Shown: positions 1 to 12,561, counted from the first letter of the stretch. The stretch is DNA of 64,000 bases from Opisthorchis felineus (GCA_004794785.1 SJOL01009403.1:1692162-1756161); one strand, 5' to 3'. Notes: generated by a model not told the origin, from the sequence alone. Translations and numbers: made by a program.

Positions 1-290
1 CCAGGTTGGGGACCGCGTGATCCTCACTGCGCCTGGTTGGAGACGCTGCAAGATATGGCTGCCAACCGATGTCAGTGGCGATCTTGTTGTCAGTTTCTAT
101 CCGGATTGCCTGGATGAGTGTCTGGAGGCGTAGGCACCTCGGAATGATTGTAGTAAGCTAGCACTAAGTCCCTTCCCCGTCCACCTTTATTCTTTAATTA
201 AAAATAAGGCTTTCAAATAAATCATGGTTGTACGGCAGCGAAGCATCGGTGTTGAGACACTGATGTCATGCTGTCGATGATGATGATGCA
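1..290 (+). mobile_element. RTE-like LINE, 3' end (last codons plus 3' UTR)
   Basis: The window opens inside the C-terminal end of a LINE reverse-transcriptase polyprotein. The frame from base 1 reads through [19 protein letters not shown] to a TGA at 115-117. The same C-terminus recurs at 41.8-42.2 kb (minus) and 33.4-33.6 kb (plus), which shows it is a dispersed repeat. After the stop comes a 3' UTR of about 160 bp shared with those copies (a 'ggttgtacggcag' block and a short 'gttgagacactgatg' block). It ends in a (GAT)n tail near 276-288, as is usual for RTE-clade elements. The body of the element lies to the left of the window. Confidence 0.85.
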
Positions 291-2310
291 TCCAACCGAA
301 GAATGAAGGAACATACGGTTTTATCAATTCCCGTAGGGCGATCCTCTCTGGAGGGGCTACTCACTTCGGTTTACTAGATTCGTAGATATCGTGCAATAAC
401 TGTCACTTCTGGTTCCGCTTCTTATGCAGCCTTAGTCTTCGGTGGGAAAGTAAAAGTTCAACGGTTGCACCTTTCGTGTCAATTGTTTGAAAACACTCCT
501 TCACGAAAGCTATGTGATACAGAATAATTACGCAGTTCCGAAGACCAATAGTGCCATGGTCTGCGGGGTTACATGTTTTATTACACTCTAGTAGGTACAC
601 CTGCGTGCGACCTTGGCAAGCATTTTGTGCTACTCCCCCCTCCCCTGTTTGTTGCCATATACGCATTATTTGGCTCTAGAGTTGACATCCACGGCTGTTT
701 AGTCTATTAGTGCTCTAGTAAATAGGCGTTGAGCTCGAATATCAGAAGCGAGAGACACTAGTAAGGTTTGAGTATTAGAGTACAAAGTTAAGTGCACCTT
801 ATGAATATAAATGCAATGCAAGAAGGGAACAAGCCAAAAAGTGACTTGTCATTTGAGGACAACTGTTGAGAGTTCCTGAGTGAAGTTCCGGACGCGGGAC
901 GCGTCTTCTCTGCAGTATAGCTGCTACACGTGTTCCGTAGTTGTCCGTGGAGACTTGTGGAGCTCGGTTGAATTCCTGTCCTTTGCGCGCGAGTGTGTGT
1001 TTGGGCTGAGTTGCACGCCTATTTATTGTGTGCAGTGTGAAGAGAGGAGTCTCCATTCGTGTTTGATAATTGCACGAACATGAATATAACTTGACCTGAT
1101 GTACTTGAAGCTCGTAATGGATGAGAATTTGTAGTGTACATGTTGTCGGCTAAGGTTGCAAGTGGAAACAGGAATTGTTACTTGATTTGAGTGTTTGTGA
1201 CGCGTGACCTAGTGAGTGACCGCTACTAGTCTTCTTGTAACTATATACTAGAGGGCACTCATGGAGTCCAAATGTTAATGGCTTGCTGACCAATATAAAT
1301 AGTAATACTTTGGTAAATCAGTATTGGCAGAACTACACCAGCAATACATACTGGTGCCTAACCATAAGGAAAAAAGCCTTAGCAGAGTTTAAAGAAGAGG
1401 GAACTTAGTGCGAAGGAGCCATGTCATGTCTTGCCCCAACAACGGCCTCGGACAAAGACAACGCGTTCTTTGGTAGACAGCGGTTGGACGTACATAGTAC
1501 ATGCCCCAATCACCCTAACCTGGTAAGTTTGCCTGGTGCTCATGATTCTGGTTCATTACCAAGTACCTACTTGAGCGCCGCTACCTTTCGTATGGACTGC
1601 AACCAGTTACGTCCTGCTATGCTGCGGAGACAATGGTGGCTAAGGTTCTCGGAGCCACGTTTCCTACCCATAAATGAAGACCAGCTGTACGGTTGTTTTG
1701 GCTTTATCGAAATTCGTTGCTGTCACCACAAATGACGTACGTTACTCGAGCATTGACTTTATCCCACTTGGCATCTGCTTATGCAGGTGCCAAGATGTGT
1801 GAACTGATCACCAAACTCGAAATTCCCATTCCTCAATTTCTGAGGGGCACATGGGGATGGGAAATCCTGAAGTGAAACTTTACACTTTGATGGTGTACAA
1901 CGCATGCCGACCCACGGCGGCACCTCTGCTATTCTATTTAGAGTAGTTTATGCGGAATAACAATCATCACCTGCATAATCCAAGCCCAGATGTAATTTCT
2001 ATACCCACGTTCATGTTCTCTGAGAATGAGTGCTCCATGATACTAAAAGGAGAAGACAATCCTGACTACCTCCACTTGTGTGGAAGCTTTTGGTCCTTTC
2101 ACTGTGCACCCTTACCCTACCGGACTTACGAGAACGAAGGACAAGAAGAATGCTTATTAACTCCAAGGGCATCCCGGGGGTGGAGGCTCCCTCATATTTG
2201 AGGGACAACGATTATTAGTTGGTGGTATGCGTGGCGTTGCTCACGCATTTGGTGTAATCTAAAGATATGATCAGTGCACCTTCTACCAGGTGGGAATCCC
2301 ACCTACCACA
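291..2310. other. No gene recognised
   Basis: No repeat or confident exon was recognised. The only coding-like hint is an open + frame from the ATG at 1421 to a good splice donor (gtaagt) at 1523; it matches no family I know and does not phase directly with the gene at 5.5 kb. Confidence 0.4.
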
Positions 2311-2319
2311 CTCAGACCT

Positions 2320-2615
2320 ATATCACATTTGCCGAAATTGGACATTAGGGAAGCCAGTAGCCGTATTACAACAGGCGTGAGGCTTATAGCCCCGTGGTTT
2401 GAGTAGTTGGTTCAGATGCCTTTTTTGCACACGACGACTAAGATAAAGATATACTTCCCTGGAACCTGTTCTCGTTCCCCAATAAATGCAGACAAGGTAG
2501 TCAGGGCAGAACACAGATTCATATCCATTCTTCAGTAGTGCTGGGTGGAGCTCATTTGACCCAGCAGTCTGACGGTACTTCAAGAGTCAGGTATTTTGGT
2601 ACGTCAAAAAGTATT
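2320..2615 (-). mobile_element. RTE-like LINE, reverse transcriptase N-terminal fragment
   Basis: On the minus strand two pieces in different frames match the front part of the fluke RTE-like reverse transcriptase. The first reads SNELHPALLKNG near 2525-2560, the block before RT motif 1. A frameshift later, the second reads NHGAISLTPVV then RLLASL near 2340-2400, the conserved 'NHRGISL' block. At least one frameshift and several stops separate them, so this is a dead fragment truncated at both ends. It belongs to the same clade as the elements at 31.7, 41.6 and 51.8 kb. Confidence 0.75.
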
Positions 2616-4750
2616 GGGAAGTCTGAACTCGCAAACCATGGTCGAGTGAAACACAGGCACAAGGACGCGTGGTCAGCTAAACTGTGGTTAGAGATATTCC
2701 TCCCAACGATCTGGGCGCTGGTATCTACGATGTGTCAGTTTTCTAATATTATTTTTGATCAACTCACAAACGGAAACCCTCCCAAGTTCTGTTTTGGTTA
2801 GTAGCTGAAACAGCTTTCGTTCATTCCCGACTGTACTAACCCCTTCCACCTCCTGAACTTTCTCGCTCCACCACGCTTCTCAGTCCACCCAGACTACGTT
2901 TGAGCTGATGTCTCACCGAGCCTCCAGCCGAATTGTGCCTTTAGTCCGAAGGTAAAAAGCACTGCGCATCAGGCAGCGACAGTTGTCTTTCTGATGTCCA
3001 TTGGTTCGTGCATGCGCCTCGAACAGTTTACGGGGTCCTTTGTAGCTGTGATTATCCCATTCCAGTTAGTCTGTCCTCCGATAAGGCCGCTTGTAATGCA
3101 TGGTATAGCAAGCTTTGGTATGTTTCTTGAAATTATGACTCACAAAGCTTTTTAACGCTAAATCGGGGGCTCGTTACTGGATTTTACCGGCGAATTTACT
3201 GAGAATCTGCACCGAACGAGAGCGTGGTTTGAACCAACTTCTGTATTCCTGAATGATCGCCAATCAAAACCGAGCCGCGCCATAGGTTGCTGGTGGACAT
3301 TTGATCACTTTGACTTGAAGGTTATTCAGCCCCGGAGGAAACCAGGTAACAGAACGGCTCCCACTGCATCTAAACCCAGTATTTGCCCAGAAACAATCAG
3401 TGATCAGCACAAAGTTATGAGGATCGCTCTTCATTATCACTTTTTTTCCCGACTACCTATACCACCAAACCGTATCTCTGATAAACTGAGGCGCCTAAGC
3501 TTGTATTGAAGTCCTCCGCCATTATGAATCCAGTGGTGGACAAGGAAGTGGTTAGCTCTCGATTGGAGGTATCCTTTCCCCCGAATAAAGTTATGGTTGT
3601 TTGTTGAATAAATGGATGCGACAAAAAAAGAGCGTTCAGTATTTCGGCCAGTGCGGGTTTTTTGTGGAAGTGAAGGATCGGGCGGCACAGAGTCGCTTGT
3701 TCACAGTTATCCAGTCGAGCAACCAGACCTCAGCTGGCAGACTGAAGGCTATACGAACATCGGCGCAACACGATCCGTCGGTCGCAGGATCACCTGAAAT
3801 CCATAATAATTATCGTTCAGACTGAAGGTGACGTAAAGTCAATCACACTGAACTTGGATCCTGTACTTGCGGTTCAGAAATGTTATAAATGTCTGTCGAC
3901 AAGGTATCTAGAGTACACACAAGAGCAGCTTGTCGGTCGGTCTGCCCAAGAGCACTGAATGGACGTAGTGCCAGTATCTTCTCCTACGTAGTAGCGGCTT
4001 CACAGTATTATACTCAGGGCCCTTCTCAGTGGCATATCAGTGGCTGTTAGCCAGCACTACTGAATCAAAGCATCACGATCAAACGTTCCTAGACGTTCTC
4101 TAATGCAGAACAGTTATTATGCGGTACTATAAGACTGTCCTCAGGTAAGAAAAGGAAATATCAATGAGGCGAAACGGATAATGAACGGTCGAGGAGTTTT
4201 CCACTACTCACCAACCCAAGTTTTCAGCAACCTCATAAGTAGAGTGTTGTGTCAAGGAAATAGCGCTACCGTTTTGTGCAGGATGGTAATATTCTCTGGT
4301 CATAACTCCAAACCAAATTAGGCTGTGATTAAATGCCATTGGGCCACGATATCTGTACCTGCTCCATTTAGACCAGATCGCCAGCTCTCTCCTGGGCTCT
4401 TAGGACGAACTGTTTCCCTGTAATTTCTGAGATCTCTCCGCCCACCCTGCTCTGGGTTTTCTGGAGGTTCTCTTGATGAACTCCAATAAACCATTTGTGG
4501 ATCATCTCTGTTTCCGGAAGAAGGCACTTTCTTGCATAGACCATCCTGTTTTGGGCAATTGTGCATTCATTTTGATACGTTCTGATACATTTGTCGTGTA
4601 TGATGCGTCGTACTTGATAAACACCAAAACCAGATACGTCCTCAACTCTGCTCCACTGAATTGCACAACCTTTACTTCTTGGAAGGAAACAGACGGTTTG
4701 GCGAAGCCATCTATAAAAGCACTGGACTGTCGTGGGGCGGCTTGGTGGAA
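2616..4750. other. No gene recognised; a few coding-like stretches
   Basis: Nothing firm. An open + frame runs about 3200-3345 and ends at a possible donor (CAG|gtaaca). A short ATG frame spans 3612-3797. A 36-nt block at 4109-4144 lies between an acceptor (ctaatgcag) and a donor (CAG|gtaaga); its one open frame ends in phase 2, which would fit the exon starting at 5505. None has a recognisable product. Confidence 0.25.
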
Positions 4751-4950
4751 TAGAGCTCGAGATAGCTCAGTTGTTAAGGCGCGAACCTACTGATCGGAAG
4801 GTCCGTGGTTCGAACCCAACCTCAGCATCTCCACTGTTCCTGTCTAAGTTTGGCCAACTTGACAGTATCTCAGCCGCCGTGCATCCTTCGGGTGGCATGG
4901 TAGCTAGGAACCGAAGGGGTGTTACAGCTGAACGATTGTTATTATCATAT
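4751..4950 (+). mobile_element. tRNA-derived SINE, family 1 (copy 1 of 7)
   Basis: This copy is about 200 bp. Its tRNA-like head has box A (tagctcagttg, near 4763) and box B (ggttcgaaccc, near 4807). A shared body follows, including 'cttcgggtggcatggtagc', then 'acagctgaacgatt' and a short (ATT)n-like tail. Pol III would transcribe it; movement would depend on a LINE in trans. It has a near-intact box B and is one of the best-preserved copies. Confidence 0.85.
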
Positions 4951-5504
4951 TGAGGGAAGGATGTGGGTTCCATTCAACCCTACACTGATGATAATTTATC
5001 GTCACCTAGTTTGTTTTGGGTGAGCACATTTCAGTCCGCTTCGCTCCATATAGTGAGTGAACTGTTGTTAAGGCTACAGCTAAAACTATCAACCACTCAT
5101 ACGGTTTTTGTCTTCCTTAACGTTTTCTGGAGAAAGTTGCTCGCACGGAGAATTCACGTTGCAAAATAATGTGGACCACTGAAACTCTTCTCAAAAAGGT
5201 TTCTGGGATAGAGACTTCTCATCAAAATGGAAGGCTGTATTTCGTTATGTTAAAAGTTGAGAATCTCGAAAATATCCTTTTTCGAGTTCTTTTCGCAGAT
5301 AAAGCTTCTTTATGGTGGAGGACTAGCCCGTTCGCTGTTACGAGATTATCAATCCAAGGATGTGTTCATAATCCTGTTGTGTTTGAACTATACTCACCGA
5401 TGTTGTTTTTCGTAGCCCTTTCGAAAAACTCTAGATTAGAGAGAGTGGTCTTTTTTCCGTCGTGTTAATTTCTCGCTGAAACTTTCACTATATCTCCAAT
5501 GCAG
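4951..5504. other. Probable intron, nothing recognised
   Basis: No repeat was recognised. The last bases before 5505 form a reasonable pyrimidine-rich acceptor (ttcactatatctccaatgcag). Confidence 0.3.
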
Positions 5505-5833
5505 CCTACATGAAAAGCCATCCAATGTACAGTTCATTCTACGTCGTTTAGAGGCACCCTCGCCCCGTCCAACCCAAAGTCAGATACAAGCAAAAAAGCA
5601 CCCATCTGTCCCAACTCAGCGATCCCAAAGCCGACTTCCGGCAAACCTCCCTTACCGTGATACGGGTTCAGGTGCATTTCACGGTCCGTTTTCCCCACCG
5701 CCGACTTGGAACTCTGCACGCGAACAGTCCACGCCAGCTCAGAAACGCCCGTCGCTACGTCGGTCAGCTACCTTCGAAGCCAAACAAGTGGCACAGGATG
5801 CGCGAACTCCCAACAGCTCGCAGGCGGCTTTTG
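5505..5833 (+). CDS. Coiled-coil protein gene, exon a (Ser/Pro/Gln-rich segment)
   Basis: This is the first visible exon of a four-exon set that reads in one frame to a stop at 10227. It has no start codon, so the gene begins upstream. After one leading base the frame is open for 109 codons. It encodes a low-complexity Ser/Pro/Gln/Arg-rich segment with a PFSPPPTWNSA stretch, the sort of disordered linker found before coiled coils in scaffold or cytoskeletal proteins. The acceptor is cag at 5502-5504, although cag at 5530-5532 is also possible. The donor is gtgagt at 5834, leaving phase 1. The next exon supplies exactly the two bases needed, giving GAT. The product is not recognised. The phase match across three introns is the main evidence that this is real. 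Confidence 0.7.
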
Positions 5834-7558
5834 GTGAGTCCATTTTTCCGGTCATGTACTCCGATCATGGTTTGAAGCACCTTTGGTGTTCGTTGTCTAA
5901 ACACATTGTTGCTTAATTAGGTACTATTTCACTAACTTACCTTCTATAGGACCTCTTGTGTGAACATCGTTTAACCACAGTGGCTGCTTCTGCTTGGACG
6001 AACTCAACGCCATGTAGATGTAAATGTATAAATGCTATGGTAAGACTTCTATGAAATGGGATCGAAATCCTCGAAATCCTTGCTAGTTCCCTCTTCTGAC
6101 TCATGAAGTTTTGTAGAGGCATCCTCTAGAAGATATCAGGTTCGAGAAACCGGACTAGAATTTGGCGTTGAACTTGAATGTCAGGATACTGGAAGGTCGT
6201 ACTCTGAATATACATCACTCATTCACGGAAAGCGCGATGACTATTCTCGTTAAACTTATGAAGTAACCCTCCATCTCGAAAAGACCACACGGAGCTACAG
6301 TAGTCCACCAAATAAGCAATGTCCTTCGTGTTCGCTGGTTTTATTGTTTGCTGAGGGGCTATTGCATCCTCTTCATTTGCGTGTAAGGTTGGTGCACCTC
6401 ACATAACTGAGACTGGGTGGATGTATCACGGTCTCGGAAAGTCGATTTGAAGGCGTGGTTCACTATACTGTGGCTAACAAGGCAGCAGTCCATCAGAGAA
6501 CACTCTTTAGTAGATATTTTTGGATTCAACAGAATCGTTTCCTCCAGGATATTTGGAAGTGTGTGCATCCCAGGTGTTTGTGGTAGACTGGCACAAGGCT
6601 TCTCTCTTATCCTTCTTTTTCTCGAATAACATGGTAAGAGGGCAAAGGCTGGGAAACGCTGGTAGTTCGTTTTTATTTCCTCAGCCGCAATACTGAAAAC
6701 CATCAATTCTGCACCATTAGTTGAAATCGGAAGAAATAAAACTGTGAAACAGTGTCAACCACATCCCGGACCAATCTCGTTCGATTCCCAACTCCTGTGT
6801 ACTAGCGTGTGTCGAGGTCTCCTGTGCACGCAGGCTTGGAATCAAGAACGGGACCCGATCGGCCCACATTATGATTGGCCGCCATTTGTGGTGCAAAATT
6901 GGCGGTCTTTATTATTCCGGATGAAGAGATAGAAACAAGTTGTCTGCACCCCGAAGACCTACCGTATTATTCGAATGGATAAAAAGGACCCAATGTTCTA
7001 AATTTCCGCTTTTCAGTGAAGGACTCTGTTTAGATACATTGACACGGTTGCACGGTAGTGAAGCGCTCGTGGTTTACGCTTGCATTTAAGGAGGTTGCTT
7101 GTTGAGAGTACTACTGTGTTTGATCCCCATTCAGGGAGATGCACACTAAACAGTGGCTGATGGGGAACGCTGCTATTATCCTTCCAAGGGAATGCCTTCC
7201 CTCTAGAGAGTAGTGCGTCCAGTTCTAATCCATCTCCTATTATGACTGATCGAAGCTCCACTCCCAATTATGCCCCGTTCATCAGACACTGAGTCGGGTC
7301 GCGGCAATCACCATCACTGGCCACTCTACCGGTCCGATTCTACTCGGTGTGCTTTCCAAGCCATACTTTGCATGAGAATGGAGACGGGTGGTGTGACTCC
7401 CGGTCGCCATCAGCTTTCTAGTTTGGTCGCTTCATACTCTCTTGCAGCATGTTTTTTTTCAGCGTGCTAGGCTTGTTCTGAAAGCGTTTACACCACAACC
7501 CCGGGGTTCCTAATTATGTGAACACTGTGCATCATACCCTTGTTATTCTCCTTGACAG
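5834..7558 (+). other. Intron, nothing recognised inside
   Basis: A GT-AG intron of 1725 bp. No repeat family from elsewhere in the window was found in it. Confidence 0.6.
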
Positions 7559-7651
7559 ATTCCGATGAGTATGAGCAGCTTAAGGATCAGCTCGCTTATC
7601 AAGAACAAGAGGTAGAACTGAACCGAATCCGTCTTCTAAGACTGGACAAGG
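7559..7651 (+). CDS. Coiled-coil protein gene, exon b
   Basis: An exon of 93 nt, between the acceptor ctccttgacag and the consensus donor gtaagt at 7652. It enters and leaves in phase 1. It encodes SDEYEQLKDQLAYQEQEVEL followed by a Leu/Arg/Lys-rich run. The heptad-like spacing of Leu, Ile and Val with charged residues between them marks the start of a coiled coil. The other two frames are blocked or do not join the flanking exons. It probably acts in a structural or scaffold protein, but no family could be named. Confidence 0.8.
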
Positions 7652-8613
7652 GTAAGTGCCGCTTCCTTTTTCGCTATGTACTTGAAACCCGCTCATTTCA
7701 TGACGCTTTTTGTACCTATCAGTCAGATTAATGATGAGGCTTTTGTCTATACTGCATGTAGTTTCGCTAACTGTCGTATATGAGGGTGGAGATTGGGGGA
7801 AAACCGAGAATTAGCATGGGAGGCAAACGCGTTTACGTCCTTCTGTTCAATACATATAAAATAAAAGATTCTATCCCATACCCACGAAAGCTGTTGAAAA
7901 GCATCCGGACACGTGAAATTGCAGTGTGCTGAAGCACTTTGGCATTCATTCGGGACTATACGAAGTCACTATAGTCAGTTTTGTAAGATCCTGCAGCCAA
8001 CTCAATGAGAGAGCTGTGGTCAACCTTGAGATAAAAGAAGTGTGCTCTATTCACAACGGGAGTGGTTATACTTCAACCGACCGAATAAATATATCAGGGA
8101 GAAACCATCATTTTTTTCGTTTTTCCACTGACCTTGGGCCACATAGTTTGCTGTTGTTGTAACCTTACGTAGTTTTTCTGACAGTTTGCCCTACGAACAA
8201 GAATAAGTTAAGCTCCACTGGTATTCTGATCGACGTCAAACTGGGCCTAGTGGAGCTCGGTCTTTTTTTACATTGCGACTTCTAGCGTCTGCTTCAGACA
8301 TGCTGCTCTATTTTAGACCATGAGCCACAGTCAAATTTTGGCACAGCATATTGATTAAAGCCCGGTATCATCTTGTCTTTTGGGCTTCATCTGGACTTAT
8401 TGTGGGTGCTTAGTATTTTCATTGTTTGAACCAGCATGGTAGTTGCCTATTTCTGCCATGTTAGGAAGAAGGCAAGCAGCTTTATCAGTATCAAGCTCGG
8501 ACTTGACCCAATCTCGAAATCACAGTTGTATGCGTGTACAGCAACAGATAAGAGCGCAGGATTTCCTTTGCTTGTTTTTTCCCCACTTTCACTGGTATCC
8601 TCTTTGCTTCCAG
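7652..8613 (+). other. Intron, nothing recognised inside
   Basis: A 962-bp GT-AG intron with a good pyrimidine tract before the acceptor (cctctttgcttccag). Confidence 0.65.
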
Positions 8614-8824
8614 AAATAGCTGAACTGGAACATGCAAACAGGCTAGCAGCCATTAATGATGCCTCGTTACCTGTTGGACCTGCAGCTGAGTTGGCGCAGT
8701 TGGCGGCCACTCCATGGTCTCAGTTGCTGGACGCAAACCGTGCGCGCCAACGTGACCTCCTGAAAGAACACGAGCGTTACAAATTGGCGCTGGAACGAAT
8801 AAACACAGAGTTAGAAAAGACCCG
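8614..8824 (+). CDS. Coiled-coil protein gene, exon c
   Basis: An exon of 211 nt, entered in phase 1 (G from the previous exon plus AA gives Glu) and left in phase 2 at the donor gtaggt (8825). It encodes two helical segments rich in Glu, Leu, Arg and Ala around a short Pro/Gly break (DASLPVGPAAEL), with the sequence continuing into KEHERYKLALERINTELEKT. The pattern is a typical interrupted coiled coil with no catalytic motif. A longer ATG-initiated frame begins upstream in the intron (8436) but ignores the strong acceptor at 8611-8613, so I prefer the spliced reading. Confidence 0.8.
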
Positions 8825-10058
8825 GTAGGTTTCTGTGATATTCCACCAAATTCACATCAACTAGTAGTGTTATTTGCCATTTCGCTGTCCATACTAATCA
8901 TTCGATTGACTTATCTCACGCCGCCACATCCTACCCCTCGGACTGAATCCGTCCCTGGGAGCCTCTCACTTGGTCCGCGGTCGCATTTAATGTAGCTTGC
9001 ACATCCAGTCAAACCCGTGTCGTATTCAACCCGGCACTTCCTTGACCTGCTTCTTCCTACCCCCTTACCTGTTGGGGCCTGCTGCGTCCACGACGGATGC
9101 ACACATTGTCAATGAGCGCGTCACTGCGAAAACCATGGCTACGGATATCTTATGCAAGTCAACTGACTGTGAGACTGTGTTACCCACACATTACCTACTG
9201 TGCATTGTAGTTGCCACTTCCTGAAACTTACGTGCTTGCTTCTAGAGCTTCTTTACGGAAGCGCCGAAAGCTATAAATTTTACACTTTTACCTAACTTCA
9301 TATAGAAGGACGCCGTCAGAAGACAAGATTGTTTCAGAGGTTTAACCAGGTCCTGCTTTATTATTAGCGTCTTCAAACCCAAGTGTCATGGGCTTGGCAA
9401 TAGGAAGTTGGAAGTAACTTTTCACTCGTCATAAGTGGTTAAATTTTCGAATGGGTTCTTCGCATTGGCGGAACAAACAATCACTTCAATTGGAGTTTTT
9501 TATACGTACTAGATCTGTTGCAGTGTCCATATTCGCACGCATTGTGAAAATTGGCAGTCAGCTCACTACTCTGAGTTTGACGGACAAGCACGAAAAAATG
9601 CCAAGCACCGCATGACTGATACCCTGGGTGAGAAAGCGAGGTCACCTCAGGCATTTATGATAGGCCAGCGTTAAGCCCCCTTCCCTTCCCCTTTGTCTTC
9701 TTCTTCATGGTAAGGCTTTATCTAAATGAATTGACATAGTTGTACGGCAGTTAGGCACCAGTTCTCACACCGTTGTTGCCGTCACGATGGTGAGGATGCT
9801 GTACGTACACCTTTCTCTACGATTTCAGATGCTTTTGTGCTACGGAAGTCGATTGTGTAAATTGGACATTTTTTAACCACTTTTACTTGCCGAAAATTGT
9901 TCTGGATGCTTCGCAATAGCCGCAATATCCCACCACCCACCTCTCATAGCTTATATCACCCTATCTCCCAGGCCTGTACTAGGCTTATGTCGTTTACCAT
10001 TGCTGATTTATTGTGAGATCCCGAATTGAACCTCACTTCTATATTCCTATCTACGCAG
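8825..10058 (+). other. Intron carrying a LINE 3' scrap
   Basis: A 1234-bp GT-AG intron. It contains the LINE 3' UTR remnant at 9640-9800; the rest is unrecognised. Confidence 0.65.
9640..9800 (+). mobile_element. RTE-like LINE 3' UTR remnant inside an intron
   Basis: It matches the 3' UTR of the copies at 1-290 and 33.6-33.75 kb: a C/T-rich block (ccccttcccttcccctttgt), 'aaggctttat', a 'agttgtacggcagt' block, then a degenerate (GAT)n-like tail. No coding part is left. It inserted in the sense direction of the host gene. Confidence 0.75.
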
Positions 10059-10227
10059 GAAGGACGCTCTTCAATTGGAGAACAAGACCAATCAAGAACT
10101 CGAACGCCTATTAGCCACCTTGGATGTTGCGAACTCACAACGTCGTCAACTTTTGCGCTCATTAAGTCCTCCGGCAGCTCGCACGCGACCCTCGGCTTCG
10201 AACACATCTGATGGCGTCGCTGTTTAG
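10059..10227 (+). CDS. Coiled-coil protein gene, last exon with stop
   Basis: The last exon follows acceptor ctatctacgcag. Its first base completes an Arg codon from exon c, and 56 codons then run to TAG at 10225-10227. It starts with a helical, Gln/Leu/Glu-rich stretch (KDALQLENKTNQELERLLAT) that extends the coiled coil, then ends in a Ser/Pro/Ala-rich, probably disordered tail of about 25 residues. Together the four exons give about 266 residues, all of them C-terminal. The coiled coil with flanking disordered segments suggests a scaffold, centrosomal or cytoskeletal role, but this is inference. Confidence 0.8.
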
Positions 10228-10425
10228 TGATTCCTTCTGGAGGGTCAACAATACCTGTGATGCGTGTGATAAGTAGATTCGGGCCCTTTCAACACGGTAG
10301 TCGTTTCGCAACCTTATAATTGTGCTGCATTTATTTGTTCTATTCTCCCGTAGTCTCAAGAACTAACTTGACCTTGATCTTCTGTACATAATTTTTGACG
10401 TTTATAAGCCTCATTTTAACCAGCC

Positions 10426-10431
10426 AATAAA
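10426..10431 (+). terminator. Poly(A) signal candidate AATAAA
   Basis: A canonical AATAAA about 200 bp after the stop codon of the coiled-coil gene, a normal distance for a 3' UTR. No transcript evidence is available. Confidence 0.5.
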
Positions 10432-10439
10432 AACGTAAG

Positions 10440-12540
10440 GTTTCCATTGTCTTCCCGTCTGACATTCTGGTTCACACTGTTGCGTTTTCTTTACTCCGTG
10501 AGCCTCAACCGAACACTGCGTCATTATTTCCTGTCCACTCCGTTGCATAGTGAGGCGTGTAAATCACTTTTACCTTTACCACTCATTAGTAGTATGGTTT
10601 GTTGGTAAATTAAATGGGAGCAACTGACAGTCCATGTCGGCCGATACGGGTGCTCTCGGGTTAGCACACCAAAATAGGATAGTAAGCTCTGGTTACGCGT
10701 CAAAAACGGACCTCTCTGTCTGATTAGCTCCCTTCACTCTGTTTACGTCCAGTTTAGAGGCAGACGCATTTACTCAAACCAGGTTGCTATGGCTACACCT
10801 CACCGTTGATCGCTTGAATTCGATTAAACACGCCCGCCAGGGTTTCCTGTGCACGGACATAAAATTGAGGCACAGTGTGTTACCGGCTTTTCCATGAAAT
10901 TGAGAAATCGAAAGTGATGATCAATAATAAATAGCGGGAATTGAGTGTCAATATGCTGAAAAATCGGACGGAGACTATTTGCTTCACTAATAAAGGGTAA
11001 AGGACATCGCACTACGGCAGCAATTCCGACGTTTACTCTGTACTGTCCGTGTTAACATACTGTATCCTCACCCCGCGAAGTCCATATGAATGCGAAATCT
11101 ACTAAAACGTAGCAAAAACGGAAGTAATACTACTGGGCACGTACCATCGATCTCTCATTCACTGGATGGATGCTGCACTAAATGAGCCACCCAAGACGCT
11201 ACTCATCATCACACTTTAGACTTCACGCGTTACCCGACACACCCCTGTCTACTGAGTTAACGACTATTGTCCGTTGGCGCCGTTAATGAGCACCCTGATT
11301 GACAGCCCGCATACGTTGGTGTGAGTTGAGGGGGACAGAATGGTATTCGGTGAATCTAGCTGATCACTAAACCCGCTGTTCATATGATACGCTCAACAAG
11401 TCTCGGCTTGATTTCCTGATAGAAATCTAAAGATGTCTTGTAATCAAATTAACACCAGCGCGGCCAGAAAAGTCGCCTCTACTACGCCCATGTCGACCGA
11501 ATGTGACCGTACGTCAGGCAGGCGTTGTTCATAGGGGAAAGGTCGAATGTTCTTTACCACTCGATTGGGTAGATCAAGCCCTCTACAGCGGGATAGAAAT
11601 GATGAAGCCAGGTCGCACAGCTCGACATAATCAAGCTAAAAGTCGGATGGTGATCGAAATTCTCCGCAGTTCCTTGGATAAACCAATTTGGTCCCAAAGC
11701 GAGTCAGCTGTGATGTAGGTAGCACACAGCCAAGAAGGCCCTGAAGATGTCCAAAAGTTCTGTCATAGCTTCCTCGATTTGTACAGATTTCCATGCTTAC
11801 CTTACTTGACCACAGGCAGTCTCTGCATCTAAAAAAAATATGCTAAGTACGCTGGACGTATTTCATATGAAAGAAAGCCGATACCGTTCACAAATCAGTA
11901 ACAAAATTATGAAAAATGAAGCACCAAGTCTACAACTAGTGGAAGTTTGATGGTGAGGGCCTTTGGCTTCGCAGTCACACCAATTACGGGTGGCACCATG
12001 AAAATGAAACCCGTCATCAACCACACTTGAGTAATTATCAGCAAAACTCTTCCGATAGTTTCAGTCCACAAAAACGCCTATCGGATGGGTCGGAAAGCAG
12101 TCTAGTGCATACACTTCCACATATTTACGCGTGTGGTGATGTGCATCTTCGGCCCATATCCAAAGGCAAGCCAATCAGGTTGTACTCCTACCTGTCGTGT
12201 GTTTTTGTTGTCGTCCTGTCCTCTGTTTATGCGTGTTCATACGAGTAATGCACCCACCGTTCGACCTGTGTTCTCAATTGAGGTTTCGTCCTACCGAAAA
12301 GCCTAGAAGCAGTGTACATCCTAGACGCAGTGCTCCATCCTCATTGGGAATCATCAGCAGTTCGCACTTTACGAAACTCGAAGGGTTGAACACCACTGGC
12401 CGGAAGGCCGCGAGCGGCTGTTCAGCAGTGTGGTTAGCTCTCACTTAGTCGGGATATAGAGCCACTCATCCTTCAGTGACTTTTGCGTATTGACTGGCTC
12501 ACGATTTTTCAGATGGGAATTTCAGTTGGCTTGTGAAATT
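10440..12540. other. Intergenic, nothing recognised
   Basis: Short open frames only. None has a recognised motif, a phased splice partner or a repeat match elsewhere in the window. Confidence 0.4.
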
Positions 12541-12545
12541 ATTCT

Positions 12546-12561
12546 CCCCCCCCCCCCCCCC
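12546..12561 (+). repeat. Poly(C) run, 16 bases
   Basis: A homopolymer of C, likely length-variable. Confidence 0.9.

Noticed and set aside
4751..4950. A functional tRNA gene at the SINE head
   Set aside because: The tRNA-like part runs into the shared SINE body and repeats at six other loci, so it is a SINE.
8436..8613. ATG-started extension of exon c into the preceding intron
   Set aside because: It ignores a strong acceptor at 8611-8613, and the spliced reading joins the previous exon in phase.
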